A stretch of 64,000 nucleotides of DNA, from positions 186,001 to 250,000 of the forward strand of contig NZ_VOHC01000028.1 of the NCBI RefSeq assembly GCF_007859275.1, read 5' to 3'. Position numbers and translations under genes: made by a program. Of this stretch, positions 25,748 to 35,872 are shown piece by piece. Source of the stretch: Planomicrobium sp. CPCC 101079. GTDB taxonomy: Bacteria; Bacillota; Bacilli; Bacillales_A; Planococcaceae. The notes below the pieces were generated by a model that was not told the DNA's origin, ran no database searches, and worked only from the letters and a program-made list of their open reading frames with translations. Each line of letters begins with the position of its first letter. The first letter of the stretch is position 1.

Positions 25748-26554
25748 TTAAGATGACATATAACCGCCGCCGTTTACATGCAAGAATTGGCCAGTCATAT
25801 AGGAGTTTTGAGGATCGGCCAAGAAAACAAAAGCTTTCGCCAGTTCGTACGGCTGGCCTGGGCGGCCAGCCGGTACATCTTCTCCGAAATCTTCCGCCAC
25901 ATTCGGGTTTATGTCTTCGAATGTCTTTGTAATGAGCGGTGTCCAAATCGGTCCAGGCGCAATGCCATTCACTGCAATTTCCTGGTCAACCAAGCGCCGT
26001 GCTAATGAACGGGTCAAAGAGACAATGGCTCCGTTTGCGCCTGCGTAATCGATGAGGTCAGAATGCCCTTGGTAAGCATTAACGGAAGCTGTGTTGATAA
26101 TGCGGCTCCCTTTTTTCAAATGGGGCAGCGCGGCTCGGGTAATGTAGAACATCGCAAACACTTTAATCTGAAACGTTTTAAGAAGCTGCTCATCTGAAAT
26201 GTCGAGCGGTGACTCCTGGGGGTATTGAAAGCCTGCATTGTTAACCACGACGTCCAATTGGCCAAATTCATCCAGCGCAAACTGGACCAATCGATCACAG
26301 TTTTTAGAGGTACTCAAATCTCCATTTAGCGCCCTTGCTTCACCGCCGTACTTTTCAATAACTTGTATCGTTTCATTTGCCGAGTCTTCATCGTCCAAGT
26401 GGCCAATCACGACTTTCGCGCCTTCTTTGGCGTAAGCAATGGAGACAGCACGGCCAATGCCGCTGCTGCCCCCAGTAACAAGAGCCACTTTGCCCTTTAA
26501 TACCCCGCTTTCTTTGTAGTCTTCCAAATCCGTATTATTGAACGATTTGTCCAC
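25748..26554 (-). CDS. SDR oxidoreductase with Lys-to-Asn change in the active site
   Basis: The 268-residue protein is a classical SDR related to YhdF/YhxC-type glucose/ribitol dehydrogenases: nucleotide motif TGGSSGIG (27-34), NNAG (105-108), Ser157 and Tyr170. The usual YxxxK reads Y170-A-G-A-N174, so the catalytic lysine is asparagine. The GTG start (26554) follows AGGGTGG. It begins 33 bp after glgP with no terminator between, so it is likely the sixth gene of the glycogen operon. It may be inactive, altered, or a sensor. Confidence 0.85.
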   Translation of the reverse strand: MDKSFNNTDLEDYKESGVLKGKVALVTGGSSGIGRAVSIAYAKEGAKVVIGHLDDEDSANETIQVIEKYGGEARALNGDLSTSKNCDRLVQFALDEFGQLDVVVNNAGFQYPQESPLDISDEQLLKTFQIKVFAMFYITRAALPHLKKGSRIINTASVNAYQGHSDLIDYAGANGAIVSLTRSLARRLVDQEIAVNGIAPGPIWTPLITKTFEDINPNVAEDFGEDVPAGRPGQPYELAKAFVFLADPQNSYMTGQFLHVNGGGYMSS

Positions 26555-26587
26555 TCCATTACCACCCTTTCAAATTTCAATGCGTGC

Positions 26588-28936
26588 TTAAATTTTTTCA
26601 AGGTGCCAAACCTCGTCCGAATATTGCTGGATGGTTCGGTCACTGGAAAAAACGCCGGATTCTGCAATGTTTTTCACTGACATCCCCCACCATTCTGCGG
26701 AATTTGCATAAGCCGCCACCATTTCTTCATGTACCGTGGCATAACTTTGAAAATCCTTTAGCACAAAATAAGGATCATTTAAATCCACCAATTGCTTGCG
26801 GATAAAACTGATATTCTCACTGCCATCAGAAAATTCCCCATGCAGAAGTCGGGCCATAAGGGTTGCCAATTCCGGGCTTTGCTCGATTACGTCTTGTGCC
26901 CGGTACGATTTGTGCTTTTCAAGCTGCATAATTTGCTGAGAATGAAGACCGAAAATAAAAGCATTTTCTTTGCCTACCCGCTCAACAATTTCAACGTTTG
27001 CGCCGTCTAGCGTACCTAACGTTATGGCTCCATTCATCATGAACTTCATGTTCCCAGTGCCTGAAGCCTCTTTGGATGCGGTCGAAATCTGCTCACTGAC
27101 GTCTGCAGCCGGAAACAGCTTTTCGCCATGGCTGACATTGTAATCTTCCACAAAAACAATATGGATATGCTTGCGTACTAAAGGGTCCTTGTTTACTTTA
27201 CTTGCTACAGCATTGATTAATTTAATGACTTGTTTGGCAAATTCATATCCAGGAGCCGCTTTACCGCCAAAGAAAAACGTCCGTGGATAAGGCCGGAATG
27301 TGCTGTCTTCTTTGATGCGGTCGTAGAGCGATTGAATATGAAGAATGTTCATCAATTGGCGTTTATAACCATGAAACCGTTTAATATGGATATCGAAAAT
27401 AGACAACGGATCAATTGGGCTGTTTCCCGCTTTCCCAACATGGTCGATCAACTGGTTTTTTTTCGTCTGCTTTACCGCTTTCAGCGCCTCTTGGAAAGAA
27501 GCATCGATAGCGAACTTATTTAAGTTATTCAACAGAATCGGCTTTTTGATCCACTCTTGTCCGATAGATTCTGTGATTAGATTTGTCAGTTCAGGATTAG
27601 CTTTAATCAACCAGCGTCGATGGCTGATGCCGTTGGTTTTGTTATGGAATTTCCCTGAAAACTGCCTATACAGTTCCTTCATTTCCCGATTCTTCAAAAT
27701 ATCCGTATGGAGTTGTGCTACTCCGTTTACTTTATAGCTGCCCACAACCGCCAGCACGGCCATTTTCACAATGCCGTCGTCAATGATGGACATCTTTTTA
27801 AACGCCTCTTCTTTGCACTGCTGTTCCTGCAATTGTGCTTTGAAACGGCGATCAATTTCTTGGATAATTTCATAAACGCGGGGAACCAATGCCGACAGCA
27901 GGTGGCTGTCCCATTTTTCCATCGCTTCCCCTAAGATGGTGTGATTTGTATAAGAAATTGTTTGGGTGGTCAAATACCAGGCTTCTTCCCATTCCAATCC
28001 TTCCACATCAAGCAAAATACGCATCAGCTCTGGAATCGCAATGGCTGGATGAGTATCGTTGATCTGGATCGCTACATGAGCAGGCAATTGCCGAACTGGG
28101 CAAGGCAAGGTTTTTAAAATGGTTTGAAGAGAAGCACTGCACATAAAATACTGCTGTTTCAAGCGCAATATTTTCCCTGTAACCAGGGAATCATTCGGGT
28201 AAAGCCGATCGGAAATCGCCGCGGTTTCCATCGCATATTCCTCAAAATCTTTATGCGCCGGAAGCGGACGTTCGGAAATCTCCGCTTGCCATAGCCGCAA
28301 AGTATTTACTGTCCCGTTGGATGCACCGATAACCGGCATGTCGTATGGAACAGCCTTGACCCATTCCATGTCTGTAAGGTGCGGATGCAAACGGCCATAG
28401 AACGGAATTTCCACTGTTAGATCTTCCCGCCGGATTTCCCAATTCCCCATTTCCTTTATCCAATCAGTCGGGTATTCGGTTTGAAAGCCATCTTCAATCC
28501 GCTGCGTAAACAAACCGCCTTTGTAACGGATTCCGCATCCATGCCCCGGCAGTTGCAAAGCAGCAAGCGAATCCAAAAAACAAGCCGCTAGCCTTCCAAG
28601 GCCACCATTGCCAAGACCTGGTTCCGGCTCCATTTCTTCTAGTTCAGCCAAGCTATAGCCGAGTTCGCGCAGCCCTTCCTGAACAATTGTGAAAATCCCC
28701 AAATTGTAAAGGTTTTGTCCAAGCAACCGGCCAATTAGAAATTCAATTGAAAAATAATACAATTGCTTTGTTTCAGATTCCTTGTAGCGCTTATTGGTGC
28801 GGATCCAATCTTCTTCCACGACCTCTCTCACCATGGCGCCAAGTACTGCATACGCTAGCCGGGGCTCCTTGTTCCCACCGGCCTGCTCCAGCCGTTTCGC
28901 AAATTCTTCTTTGAACTTCTCTTTGGAATGAAACAT
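26588..28936 (-). CDS. glgP: Glycogen phosphorylase
   Basis: The 782-residue protein cleaves alpha-1,4-glucan with phosphate to release glucose-1-phosphate. It carries the PLP region EASGTGNMKFMMNGA with Lys631, and a conserved GNGGLGRLAACFLDS segment near residue 108. Length matches bacterial maltodextrin/glycogen phosphorylases (about 800). The start follows GAGGAAG, nine bases after glgA ends. It is the fifth gene in the glg operon. Confidence 0.95.
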   Translation of the reverse strand: MFHSKEKFKEEFAKRLEQAGGNKEPRLAYAVLGAMVREVVEEDWIRTNKRYKESETKQLYYFSIEFLIGRLLGQNLYNLGIFTIVQEGLRELGYSLAELEEMEPEPGLGNGGLGRLAACFLDSLAALQLPGHGCGIRYKGGLFTQRIEDGFQTEYPTDWIKEMGNWEIRREDLTVEIPFYGRLHPHLTDMEWVKAVPYDMPVIGASNGTVNTLRLWQAEISERPLPAHKDFEEYAMETAAISDRLYPNDSLVTGKILRLKQQYFMCSASLQTILKTLPCPVRQLPAHVAIQINDTHPAIAIPELMRILLDVEGLEWEEAWYLTTQTISYTNHTILGEAMEKWDSHLLSALVPRVYEIIQEIDRRFKAQLQEQQCKEEAFKKMSIIDDGIVKMAVLAVVGSYKVNGVAQLHTDILKNREMKELYRQFSGKFHNKTNGISHRRWLIKANPELTNLITESIGQEWIKKPILLNNLNKFAIDASFQEALKAVKQTKKNQLIDHVGKAGNSPIDPLSIFDIHIKRFHGYKRQLMNILHIQSLYDRIKEDSTFRPYPRTFFFGGKAAPGYEFAKQVIKLINAVASKVNKDPLVRKHIHIVFVEDYNVSHGEKLFPAADVSEQISTASKEASGTGNMKFMMNGAITLGTLDGANVEIVERVGKENAFIFGLHSQQIMQLEKHKSYRAQDVIEQSPELATLMARLLHGEFSDGSENISFIRKQLVDLNDPYFVLKDFQSYATVHEEMVAAYANSAEWWGMSVKNIAESGVFSSDRTIQQYSDEVWHLEKI

Positions 28937-28945
28937 AATTCTTCC

Positions 28946-30382
28946 TCACCCTCTGGCTAACCTCTCGTATTCCTTTGCATATTCTTTCGCTGAATGAGCC
29001 CAAGAATAATCGCCGACCATTCCATTACGTTTGATTGTCTCCCAATGTTCCGGCTTGGAATACAGTGACAAAGCCCGTTCTACCGCGGCAGAAAACGGTT
29101 TTCCTTGTATGAAATCGCTAAGGAAACCTGTTCCGCTGTGGCTGTTTTCATCATACTCTTCAATAGTATCCTTCAAGCCGCCGGTTTTGTTGGCAACTGG
29201 AACGGTTCCATAACGCATTGATATCAGTTGGCTCAATCCACAAGGCTCAAAATGAGAAGGCATTAGAAAGATGTCAGCTCCAGCGTACAATAAATGCGCA
29301 AGCGCTTCGTCGAAACCAATATAAACCCCTACTTTTTGTGGATAGTCTTCGGCTAGCTGACGAAAAAACTGTTCATTTTTTTCTTCGCCAGTTCCAAGCA
29401 ACACAAACTGCAAATCCGTTTTTTCAAGGAAATCCGGCAATGTCTCCATCAACACATCCACGCCTTTTTGTTTGGATAATCTGGAAACCATTGTAAATAA
29501 AGGAGCATCTCCGCGTTCCGGCAATTTGAATTTTGCTTGTACTGCCCGTTTATTGACCGCTTTTTCTTCCATGCTTGTTTGGTCGTATTCCTTTTCAATC
29601 ATCAAATCAGCCGCGGGATTATAAGCAACTGTATCGATGCCGTTTAATATGCCGACAAAATCTGCTTCCCGCTCTTGAAGCAAAGGGTCTAATTTTTCTC
29701 CGAACTTCTCTGTCAAAACTTCATCCCGATATGTAGGGCTGACAGTGGTGATCCGGTCAGCGTATAACAGGCCGGTCTTCATCATATTAAACTTGCCGTT
29801 CCATTCAACTGTGCCCTCGTCAAAATAGCGTTCATCCATCTCGTAATTGGAGAGGAAGACTTCTTTTGAATAAGGTCCTTGATAGAACAGATTATGGATA
29901 GTCAATACCGTTTTGACTCCTTCATTGAAATCCCGGTACTGTTTGTCCTCCCGCACCAAAAACGGCAGCATCGCTGTATGCCAGTCATGTACGTGTAATA
30001 TATCTGCTTTAAAATTCAAGGTTCGCATAACTGCTAAAGCGGCACGATTGAAAAAAGCATAACGTTCGGCATCATCGGTATGCCCATAAACCCGATCCCG
30101 CTTAAAATAATGATCATGTTCTAAAAAAATGAATCGCACCCCATCAAGCATATATTCAAAAATTCCACACTTTTTTTGATCGTGCTTGAAGGAAATCTCG
30201 ATTTCTCTATTGAATGTGAATTCCTCCTCGTATTTTTCTGGAAACAAATTGTATTTCGGGAGTATAACCATTACTTCATGGCCGAGCTCCACCAATTCTT
30301 TAGGCAATGCCCCCATCACATCAGCCAGTCCTCCTACTTTTATAAAAGGAGCACACTCTGCTGCCACCATGACAATTTTCAT
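28946..30382 (-). CDS. glgA: Glycogen synthase
   Basis: The 478-residue GT5 glycosyltransferase uses ADP-glucose to extend glycogen. The N-terminal motif is KVGGLADV (about residues 16-23), and the C-terminal nucleotide site lies in MPSHFEPCGLSQL near residue 374. The start is well supported by GAAGGAGG and overlaps glgD by four bases (ATGA). Confidence 0.95.
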   Translation of the reverse strand: MKIVMVAAECAPFIKVGGLADVMGALPKELVELGHEVMVILPKYNLFPEKYEEEFTFNREIEISFKHDQKKCGIFEYMLDGVRFIFLEHDHYFKRDRVYGHTDDAERYAFFNRAALAVMRTLNFKADILHVHDWHTAMLPFLVREDKQYRDFNEGVKTVLTIHNLFYQGPYSKEVFLSNYEMDERYFDEGTVEWNGKFNMMKTGLLYADRITTVSPTYRDEVLTEKFGEKLDPLLQEREADFVGILNGIDTVAYNPAADLMIEKEYDQTSMEEKAVNKRAVQAKFKLPERGDAPLFTMVSRLSKQKGVDVLMETLPDFLEKTDLQFVLLGTGEEKNEQFFRQLAEDYPQKVGVYIGFDEALAHLLYAGADIFLMPSHFEPCGLSQLISMRYGTVPVANKTGGLKDTIEEYDENSHSGTGFLSDFIQGKPFSAAVERALSLYSKPEHWETIKRNGMVGDYSWAHSAKEYAKEYERLARG

Positions 30383-31401
30383 CCAACTTCCTCCTTCAAT
30401 ACTCGCTCCCCTTTTCGTAAGACAACCGGATTTTCTTTAGTCCCGTGCAAAACTACTCCCGATTCAATATGGACATCTTTATCGGCGATCACATAAGACA
30501 AATCACAGCCTTCACCAATCACACATTTCTGCATAATGATGCAGTGATCGACTTTTGCATTCTTCCTGACCATAACCGCGCGTCCGAGAATGCTTTCTGT
30601 TACCGAACCTTCAATGGTGCCGCCATTAGCGAGCAATGCCCGCTTCACTAACGAGCCCTTCAGGTAACGGGTTGGAGGTTCGTCTTTTACTTTTGTAAAA
30701 ATCGGGCATTCATGAAGAAACAGCTCTCCCCATCGCTCAACGTCTAACAAAGCCATTGATTCATGGAAATAACTTTGGACTGAGTCAATGACAGCCAAAT
30801 AACCCTCATATTCATAGCGGCCGTATGTGTAAGGCTTCTTCTTCAAATTGACAAGGTCTTCCACACTGATAATTCGTTTTTCTTTATAGACATCCACCAG
30901 CTCCATCAGCAGCTCTCTGGACATGATATAGCTTTTTAACGAGATATCCCCACTGACCGCTTCCGTAATATCTACACCTGATTCAATATGGGCCTGCAGC
31001 ATTTTATGGTATTTGATTTGGGAAACGGTGTAGCAATTTGTAATCACGACATATTGGCGTCTGCTTTTTGTTATAAACGCTCTATGTTCTTCCATCACCG
31101 CAAAAGCTCCAACACTCATATGTCCGCCAGTCAGTTGTGAAGGCGGCAAGAGAAACAAACCGTCTTTTCTGCGGTCCAAATCCCAGCTTTTCCCCATGCC
31201 CACATGGTCTAAAAGCGACACAAATGGATTGGTAGGGAAAATGCCTACTGAGCTTATGCCGGAATTGACAACATTGGACAATGTGAAGTCAATCAACCGA
31301 TACCGCCCCGCAAAAGGGACAGAGGCTGTCGAACGGTACATCGTCAAATCTTCCAACCCAGGCATTCTCACTGCCGCATCAACGATTGCCATCAAACGCA
31401 T
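30379..31401 (-). CDS. glgD: GlgD, regulatory ADP-glucose pyrophosphorylase-like subunit
   Basis: The 340-residue protein is homologous to GlgC over its full length but degenerate in the N-terminal nucleotide loop: the GGxGxRL signature is replaced by [13 protein letters not shown]. This is typical of GlgD, a non-catalytic subunit that modulates GlgC. The frame could begin at GTG 31410, but ATG 31401 has GGAAG at good spacing. It overlaps the end of glgC by about 23 bases, showing tight coupling. It ends in overlap with glgA. Confidence 0.9.
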   Translation of the reverse strand: MRLMAIVDAAVRMPGLEDLTMYRSTASVPFAGRYRLIDFTLSNVVNSGISSVGIFPTNPFVSLLDHVGMGKSWDLDRRKDGLFLLPPSQLTGGHMSVGAFAVMEEHRAFITKSRRQYVVITNCYTVSQIKYHKMLQAHIESGVDITEAVSGDISLKSYIMSRELLMELVDVYKEKRIISVEDLVNLKKKPYTYGRYEYEGYLAVIDSVQSYFHESMALLDVERWGELFLHECPIFTKVKDEPPTRYLKGSLVKRALLANGGTIEGSVTESILGRAVMVRKNAKVDHCIIMQKCVIGEGCDLSYVIADKDVHIESGVVLHGTKENPVVLRKGERVLKEEVG

Positions 31402-32545
31402 GTTCACCACTTCCTTTCCATTTTTCGACGATTTCGTCTGTCAATAAAATGATTCCGCCTTCTGGATTGTCTATTTCGAAATTATCGGGAACGTTAAAGG
31501 AAGGAGGCACGATGGCTCTCGACAATTTTGCGCCATTGCCAACAACCACTCCGCTCATGATGACGCAATCCTCAATGATTGCCCCTTCTTTTACGTAAAC
31601 ATCCTGAAAAACCACTGATTTGGTTATTCGCCCTTCAATAACGCAGCCTTCATTGATAAAAGATTCCTGGACATAGCCCGTTTCTGTGATAACTTGCGGC
31701 GGCAGCTGAGGATTGGAAGAAAAAATACGCCATGCAGAATCGTGCAAGTTCAATCCTGAATCCGGGTTCAACAAGTCCATGTTCGCTTCCCATAGGCTTT
31801 CTACAGTTCCCACGTCTTTCCAATATCCTTTGTAAGGGTAGGCAACCAGCTTTTCCCCTTTGCCGAGCATGAGGGGGATGATATCATGCCCAAAGTCATG
31901 AGAAGAGTCTTCATTTTCATTGTCCATGATCAAGTAATCTTTCAGTTTCTGCCAATTGAATATATAGACACCCATCGAAGCCAAATTGCTTTTCGCATCT
32001 TTCGGCTTTTCAACAAATTCGGTTATGTTCATGTTTTCGTCTGTATTCATAATGCCAAATCGATTGGTCTCTTCCCACGGCACTTCGATGACCGAGATGG
32101 TGGCATCCGCTTGCTGTTCTTTGTGGAAATCCAGCATCATGCCATAATCCATCTTGTAAATATGATCGCCTGATAAGATGATGACATATTCGGGGTCGTG
32201 TCCCATTAAAAATTTGATGTTTTGGTAGATTGCATTAGCGGTCCCGTCGTACCAACGAATGCCACTCATAGCTGCGTAAGGCGTCAGCATCGTAACTCCC
32301 CCATTGCGCCGGTCGAGGTCCCATGGGGTTCCCAGGCCGATGTAATTATGCAGGACATGCGGCTGGTATTGCGTCAACACACCGACCGTATGAATTTCTG
32401 AATGCATGCAATTCGATAAAGGGAAATCGATGATCCGGTATTTACCGCCAAAGGGAATGGCGGGCTTGGCAATATTGTAGGTCAGCGATTTTAGCCGGCT
32501 TCCTTGTCCTCCTGCTAAAAGCATGGCAACGATTTCAGTTTTCAT
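31379..32545 (-). CDS. glgC: Glucose-1-phosphate adenylyltransferase
   Basis: The 388-residue enzyme makes ADP-glucose from glucose-1-phosphate and ATP. It has [12 protein letters not shown] (residues about 11-22), the [19 protein letters not shown] segment, and [10 protein letters not shown] near residue 72. The C-terminal left-handed helix repeats are present. The start overlaps the glgB stop by four bases, with AGGAGTG upstream. Confidence 0.95.
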   Translation of the reverse strand: MKTEIVAMLLAGGQGSRLKSLTYNIAKPAIPFGGKYRIIDFPLSNCMHSEIHTVGVLTQYQPHVLHNYIGLGTPWDLDRRNGGVTMLTPYAAMSGIRWYDGTANAIYQNIKFLMGHDPEYVIILSGDHIYKMDYGMMLDFHKEQQADATISVIEVPWEETNRFGIMNTDENMNITEFVEKPKDAKSNLASMGVYIFNWQKLKDYLIMDNENEDSSHDFGHDIIPLMLGKGEKLVAYPYKGYWKDVGTVESLWEANMDLLNPDSGLNLHDSAWRIFSSNPQLPPQVITETGYVQESFINEGCVIEGRITKSVVFQDVYVKEGAIIEDCVIMSGVVVGNGAKLSRAIVPPSFNVPDNFEIDNPEGGIILLTDEIVEKWKGSGEHAFDGNR

Positions 32546-34425
32546 TCAACTTCACTCCTATCCCTTTTTTTCTTCCAAATACTCATGGTGAAGGCAGGCA
32601 AATCAATTTCTATTGATTGGCTTTGATTGTTGAGTGGAGTCTCCTTGGAAACGGCCAGCACATTTTGCTGTCCACCACCTCCTCCGTAAAGAGTATAGTC
32701 TGTGGAAAATACCTGTAAGTAAATGCCATTTGATGGTGTCCCAACTTGGAAATTCGGATAATGGCGGTCTGAAAAATTGCAGACGATGATGCATTCGTTT
32801 TCCGGCAAACGGCCTCTGCGAATAAACGAAGCGACACTTTGCTTGCTGTTGTCGGCATCAAGCCACTGAAATCCTTCCTGTTTATCGTCCAGTTCGAATA
32901 AGGCTGGTTCATTCCTGTAGAACATCAACAATTCTTTTGTAAATAAGGCCATTTGCCGATGGGCTCTAAAGTCATATAAATGCCAGTCCAATTGGGGCTG
33001 GAATTTCCATTCGTCAAAATGGCCAAATTCCTGGCCCATAAACAATAGTTTCTTTCCTGGATGGGCTATCCAAAATCCGAGAAGCAGACGCAATTGATGA
33101 AATTTATCTTCGTAAGTTCCCGGAAGCTTGTTGAGCAAGGACCCCTGGCCATGAACAAATTCATCGTGAGAAAAAGTGGAAATGAATCGTTCTTCGTAAT
33201 GGTAAAAAATCGAGAAGTTGATATTGCCATGTACGCTAGAGCGTTCTGCGGGCGGCTGTTTCATATATTCTTGGACATCGTTCATCCAACCGAAATTCCA
33301 TTTATAATGGAATCCAACTCCTCCTTCTTCAATTTCGCCCGTCACTTTCGGATAATGCCAAGCGTCTTCTGCAATTAGCACGGCTTCCGGATAATGATGC
33401 CTTAAAGAAGCTGTCAGCGTGCGCAGAAACGCCACTCCGTCTTCATTAGGGCTTCGTTCCGGATCATTTGGAACAAACAGCAAGTTGACCAATGCGTCCA
33501 TCCGGAAGCCATCGAATTTAAATTCATCCAACCAGTAATGGCCGCTCGACAAGAGAAAACTGACGACCTCCCCTTTGCGCACGTCGAAATTCAACGTTCC
33601 CCAATCCGGGTTCATCCGGCGTTCCGCTCTCGCTTCTTCGTAAAGAGGCGTACCATTGAATAAAGCTAAAGCATGCAGGTCGACGCAAAAGTGGCCAGGC
33701 ACCCAATCAAGAAACAAACCAATTCCGCTTTCTGCACATCTTTGGATGAAATACTTCAAATCATCCCCTGATCCATACCTGCTGGTCGGAGAAAAATAGC
33801 CGGTGGTTTGATATCCCCATGATTCGTCAAGCGGATGTTCCGTAATAGGCATCACTTCAATATGGGTAAATCCTTGCTTTTTCACATACGGAATTACTTC
33901 TTCAGCTAATTCCCGGTACGTTAAAAACCGGCCATCTTTTGTGCGTTTCCATGTGCCGATATGCAATTCATAAATTGCCATGGGTTCTTCAAAAAGCTGG
34001 CGGTTTGGCGCTTTTTTCTGGGTAAGCACCGCCTCTGGCCATACATATTGGGAGTCCGCTTGCACAATTGAACGGTTTTGCGGCCTCTTTTCACTCGAGC
34101 GGGCAAAAGGGTCCACTTTGCGGAGCCTTTCCTTTTGCGTTGTTTCTATTTCGTATTCATACCGATAGCCCATCATCATCCTGGGCACTGATAATTGCCA
34201 CACAGTTGAATCGAGCGGATGGGAAGCCATGGGAAATCTTTCTTCTATGTTATTTTTGGCATCTGTGCAAACTACCGTGACCTGTTCCACCTCTGGCACC
34301 CAAACTGTAAAAGTTGTCTCGCCGCCTCGCACATGCGAGCCAAAATAGCGGTAGGCATCAATCATTCGCCCTTTATGGAATTCCACTAATTTTTCGTGTG
34401 TTAAAGAATTTGCTTGGCTGATCAA
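32542..34425 (-). CDS. glgB: 1,4-alpha-glucan branching enzyme
   Basis: The 627-residue GH13 enzyme introduces alpha-1,6 branches. Catalytic elements are GFRMDALVN (nucleophile Asp near residue 309), LIAEDAW (acid Glu near 352) and FSHDEF (Asp near 421). Length matches Bacillus GlgB, with the N-terminal CBM48 domain. The TTG start at 34425 has GGAGG with a 7-base gap. It is the first gene of the glg operon. Confidence 0.95.
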   Translation of the reverse strand: MISQANSLTHEKLVEFHKGRMIDAYRYFGSHVRGGETTFTVWVPEVEQVTVVCTDAKNNIEERFPMASHPLDSTVWQLSVPRMMMGYRYEYEIETTQKERLRKVDPFARSSEKRPQNRSIVQADSQYVWPEAVLTQKKAPNRQLFEEPMAIYELHIGTWKRTKDGRFLTYRELAEEVIPYVKKQGFTHIEVMPITEHPLDESWGYQTTGYFSPTSRYGSGDDLKYFIQRCAESGIGLFLDWVPGHFCVDLHALALFNGTPLYEEARAERRMNPDWGTLNFDVRKGEVVSFLLSSGHYWLDEFKFDGFRMDALVNLLFVPNDPERSPNEDGVAFLRTLTASLRHHYPEAVLIAEDAWHYPKVTGEIEEGGVGFHYKWNFGWMNDVQEYMKQPPAERSSVHGNINFSIFYHYEERFISTFSHDEFVHGQGSLLNKLPGTYEDKFHQLRLLLGFWIAHPGKKLLFMGQEFGHFDEWKFQPQLDWHLYDFRAHRQMALFTKELLMFYRNEPALFELDDKQEGFQWLDADNSKQSVASFIRRGRLPENECIIVCNFSDRHYPNFQVGTPSNGIYLQVFSTDYTLYGGGGGQQNVLAVSKETPLNNQSQSIEIDLPAFTMSIWKKKRDRSEVE

Positions 34426-34473
34426 TTTAACACCTCCAAAAGGACTGCCGCTCCCCGTCTTTTCTTACTAGTT

Positions 34474-34512
34474 ATTCTACAAACAGCTTAAGAATCCCTT
34501 GTAAAATTACAA
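34474..34512 (-). promoter_or_regulatory. glg operon promoter region with palindromic operator
   Basis: On the minus strand a TAGAAT -10 lies at 34474-34479. The inverted repeat TTGTAAAATTACAA (34499-34512, arms TTGTAA and TTACAA) lies 19 bases upstream of it and overlaps the -35 position. No standard -35 is clear, so a regulator probably acts here; which one is unknown. Confidence 0.45.
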
Positions 34513-34674
34513 AATAGTCAGAAAATATTACTTAAACTTAACACTTTAAGGATAAAATTTACTTGCCGTTCGAAATGTTTACACATATTCCCCTTGCAAA
34601 GCACTTGTTTGCCGGCAGCATTTCTAATACGCTTATGAAGAACAAACTAGCTAAGAAAGCGAGGACGAGGAACC

Positions 34675-35253
34675 TTGAAAAAAAACGTCTGGCTTTTTTC
34701 ACTGTTGCTTTTTACCCTCATCCTCTCAGGATGCGGACAATCGATACAAGATCCGTTGAACTGGGAACTGGAAGAGTTCACGTTCACGAACCAAGAAAAC
34801 GAACAAATAGGCTTGGCTGATTTAAAAGGGGAAGTATGGCTGGCTGATTTTGTTTTTACAAATTGTACTACGGTTTGCTTGCCGATGATGGCAAACATGA
34901 CCGACCTTCAGGAGCAGTTAAAACAAGAAGGGCTTGATGTCAAAATCGTTTCGTTTACAGCTGACCCTGCTTTTGATACACCTGAAGTTTTAAAATCCTA
35001 TGCACAAAACTACGGCGCTGATTTAACAAGCTGGCATTTGCTTACTGGGTACTCTTCAGAAACTATCGATAAATTCGCCATAGAAAACTTCAAGACAATT
35101 GCGCGAAAGCCTGAGGATCAGGACCAGGCCATGCACGGCACTTCGTTTTTTCTTGTAGACCAAAACGGGGTCGTGATGAAAGACTACAATGGCCTTAAGC
35201 CGCCAGTGGATGATATCATTTCAGATATTAAGATTTTGGCTGCGGAGGAATAA
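34675..35253 (+). CDS. SCO1/SenC-family copper chaperone-like lipoprotein
   Basis: The 192-residue protein has a lipoprotein signal (SGC, Cys20) and a thioredoxin-fold SCO domain with C64-TTV-C68 and His154 (MHGTSFF), the three copper ligands. These are needed for assembly of the CuA centre of cytochrome oxidase in Bacillus (YpmQ); copper handling is inferred from the ligands. The TTG start follows GAGGACGAGG. The next gene starts 2 bp after the stop, so both are co-translated. Confidence 0.9.
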   Translation: MKKNVWLFSLLLFTLILSGCGQSIQDPLNWELEEFTFTNQENEQIGLADLKGEVWLADFVFTNCTTVCLPMMANMTDLQEQLKQEGLDVKIVSFTADPAFDTPEVLKSYAQNYGADLTSWHLLTGYSSETIDKFAIENFKTIARKPEDQDQAMHGTSFFLVDQNGVVMKDYNGLKPPVDDIISDIKILAAEE

Positions 35254-35255
35254 GC

Positions 35256-35585
35256 ATGGGCAAAAACAAGAAATGGCTATGGTTATGCGCTGTGGTTGCG
35301 GCTGTTCTTCTTGTGCTCTTCCTTATGCCGCGCGATAACCAGCCGCCACCAAAAACACGGGTCATTTTGGAACATTCGCACCGGACGTATATTGCCTATT
35401 CTTGCTTTGAAGGTTCGAATGCGACGAATTTCCTCGAGGAATCCACGCTGCAAGAAGCTCGCGATTTGAACTACCCCGCAGAGTCCGCTTGCACAGAAAA
35501 AGCGTTTCAAGGCAATCGCGACAGTTTTTTTGTCAGCTTGATGAAAGAGCTGGGCATCATGGAAAAAGAGACAGAAGATTGGTGA
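35256..35585 (+). CDS. Small membrane-anchored hypothetical protein following SCO
   Basis: The 109-residue protein has one N-terminal membrane segment (residues about 7-24) and an exported tail containing two cysteines (YSCFEG near residue 50 and SACTE near 78) that could form a disulfide or bind metal. I do not recognise it. Tight coupling to the SCO gene suggests a copper or oxidase-assembly link, which is inference. Confidence 0.7.
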   Translation: MGKNKKWLWLCAVVAAVLLVLFLMPRDNQPPPKTRVILEHSHRTYIAYSCFEGSNATNFLEESTLQEARDLNYPAESACTEKAFQGNRDSFFVSLMKELGIMEKETEDW

Positions 35586-35590
35586 TAGCT

Positions 35591-35626
35591 AAAAGCAGAC
35601 AGAGGTTCGGCCTCTGGCTGCTTTTT
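35591..35626 (+). terminator. Terminator after the SCO operon
   Basis: AGCAG/CTGCT and AGAGG/CCTCT stems around TTCGG, followed by TTTTTGTTT. Confidence 0.8.
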
Positions 35627-35793
35627 GTTTAAGAACTTTTTAAAATCTTTCTTTCGAAGTAAAGTTAGGCTGAATGGGCACAATCGATTATAATAAAAGT
35701 TAGAATTCAGCTTCTGCTGCTTTCGAGGAATAGAAGTCTTGCTTTAACAGATTGCGGGGACGAGGATGACTCCGCTGATTAGAGTTTCATTTT

Positions 35794-35830
35794 ATCGCTC
35801 TTTAGCATGATATGAATGCTAAAGAGCGAT
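35794..35830 (+). promoter_or_regulatory. Long perfect hairpin before proline dehydrogenase gene 1
   Basis: A perfect 15-bp inverted repeat (35794-35808 with 35816-35830, arms ATCGCTCTTTAGCAT) with a 7-base loop lies 43 bases before the GTG start. No T run follows, so it is not a standard terminator. It may be an operator, an attenuator or an RNA-stability element. Confidence 0.5.
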
Positions 35831-35872
35831 GCATATAAAACAGGCGCTTATGAAGGTATAGGAGGATACAAA

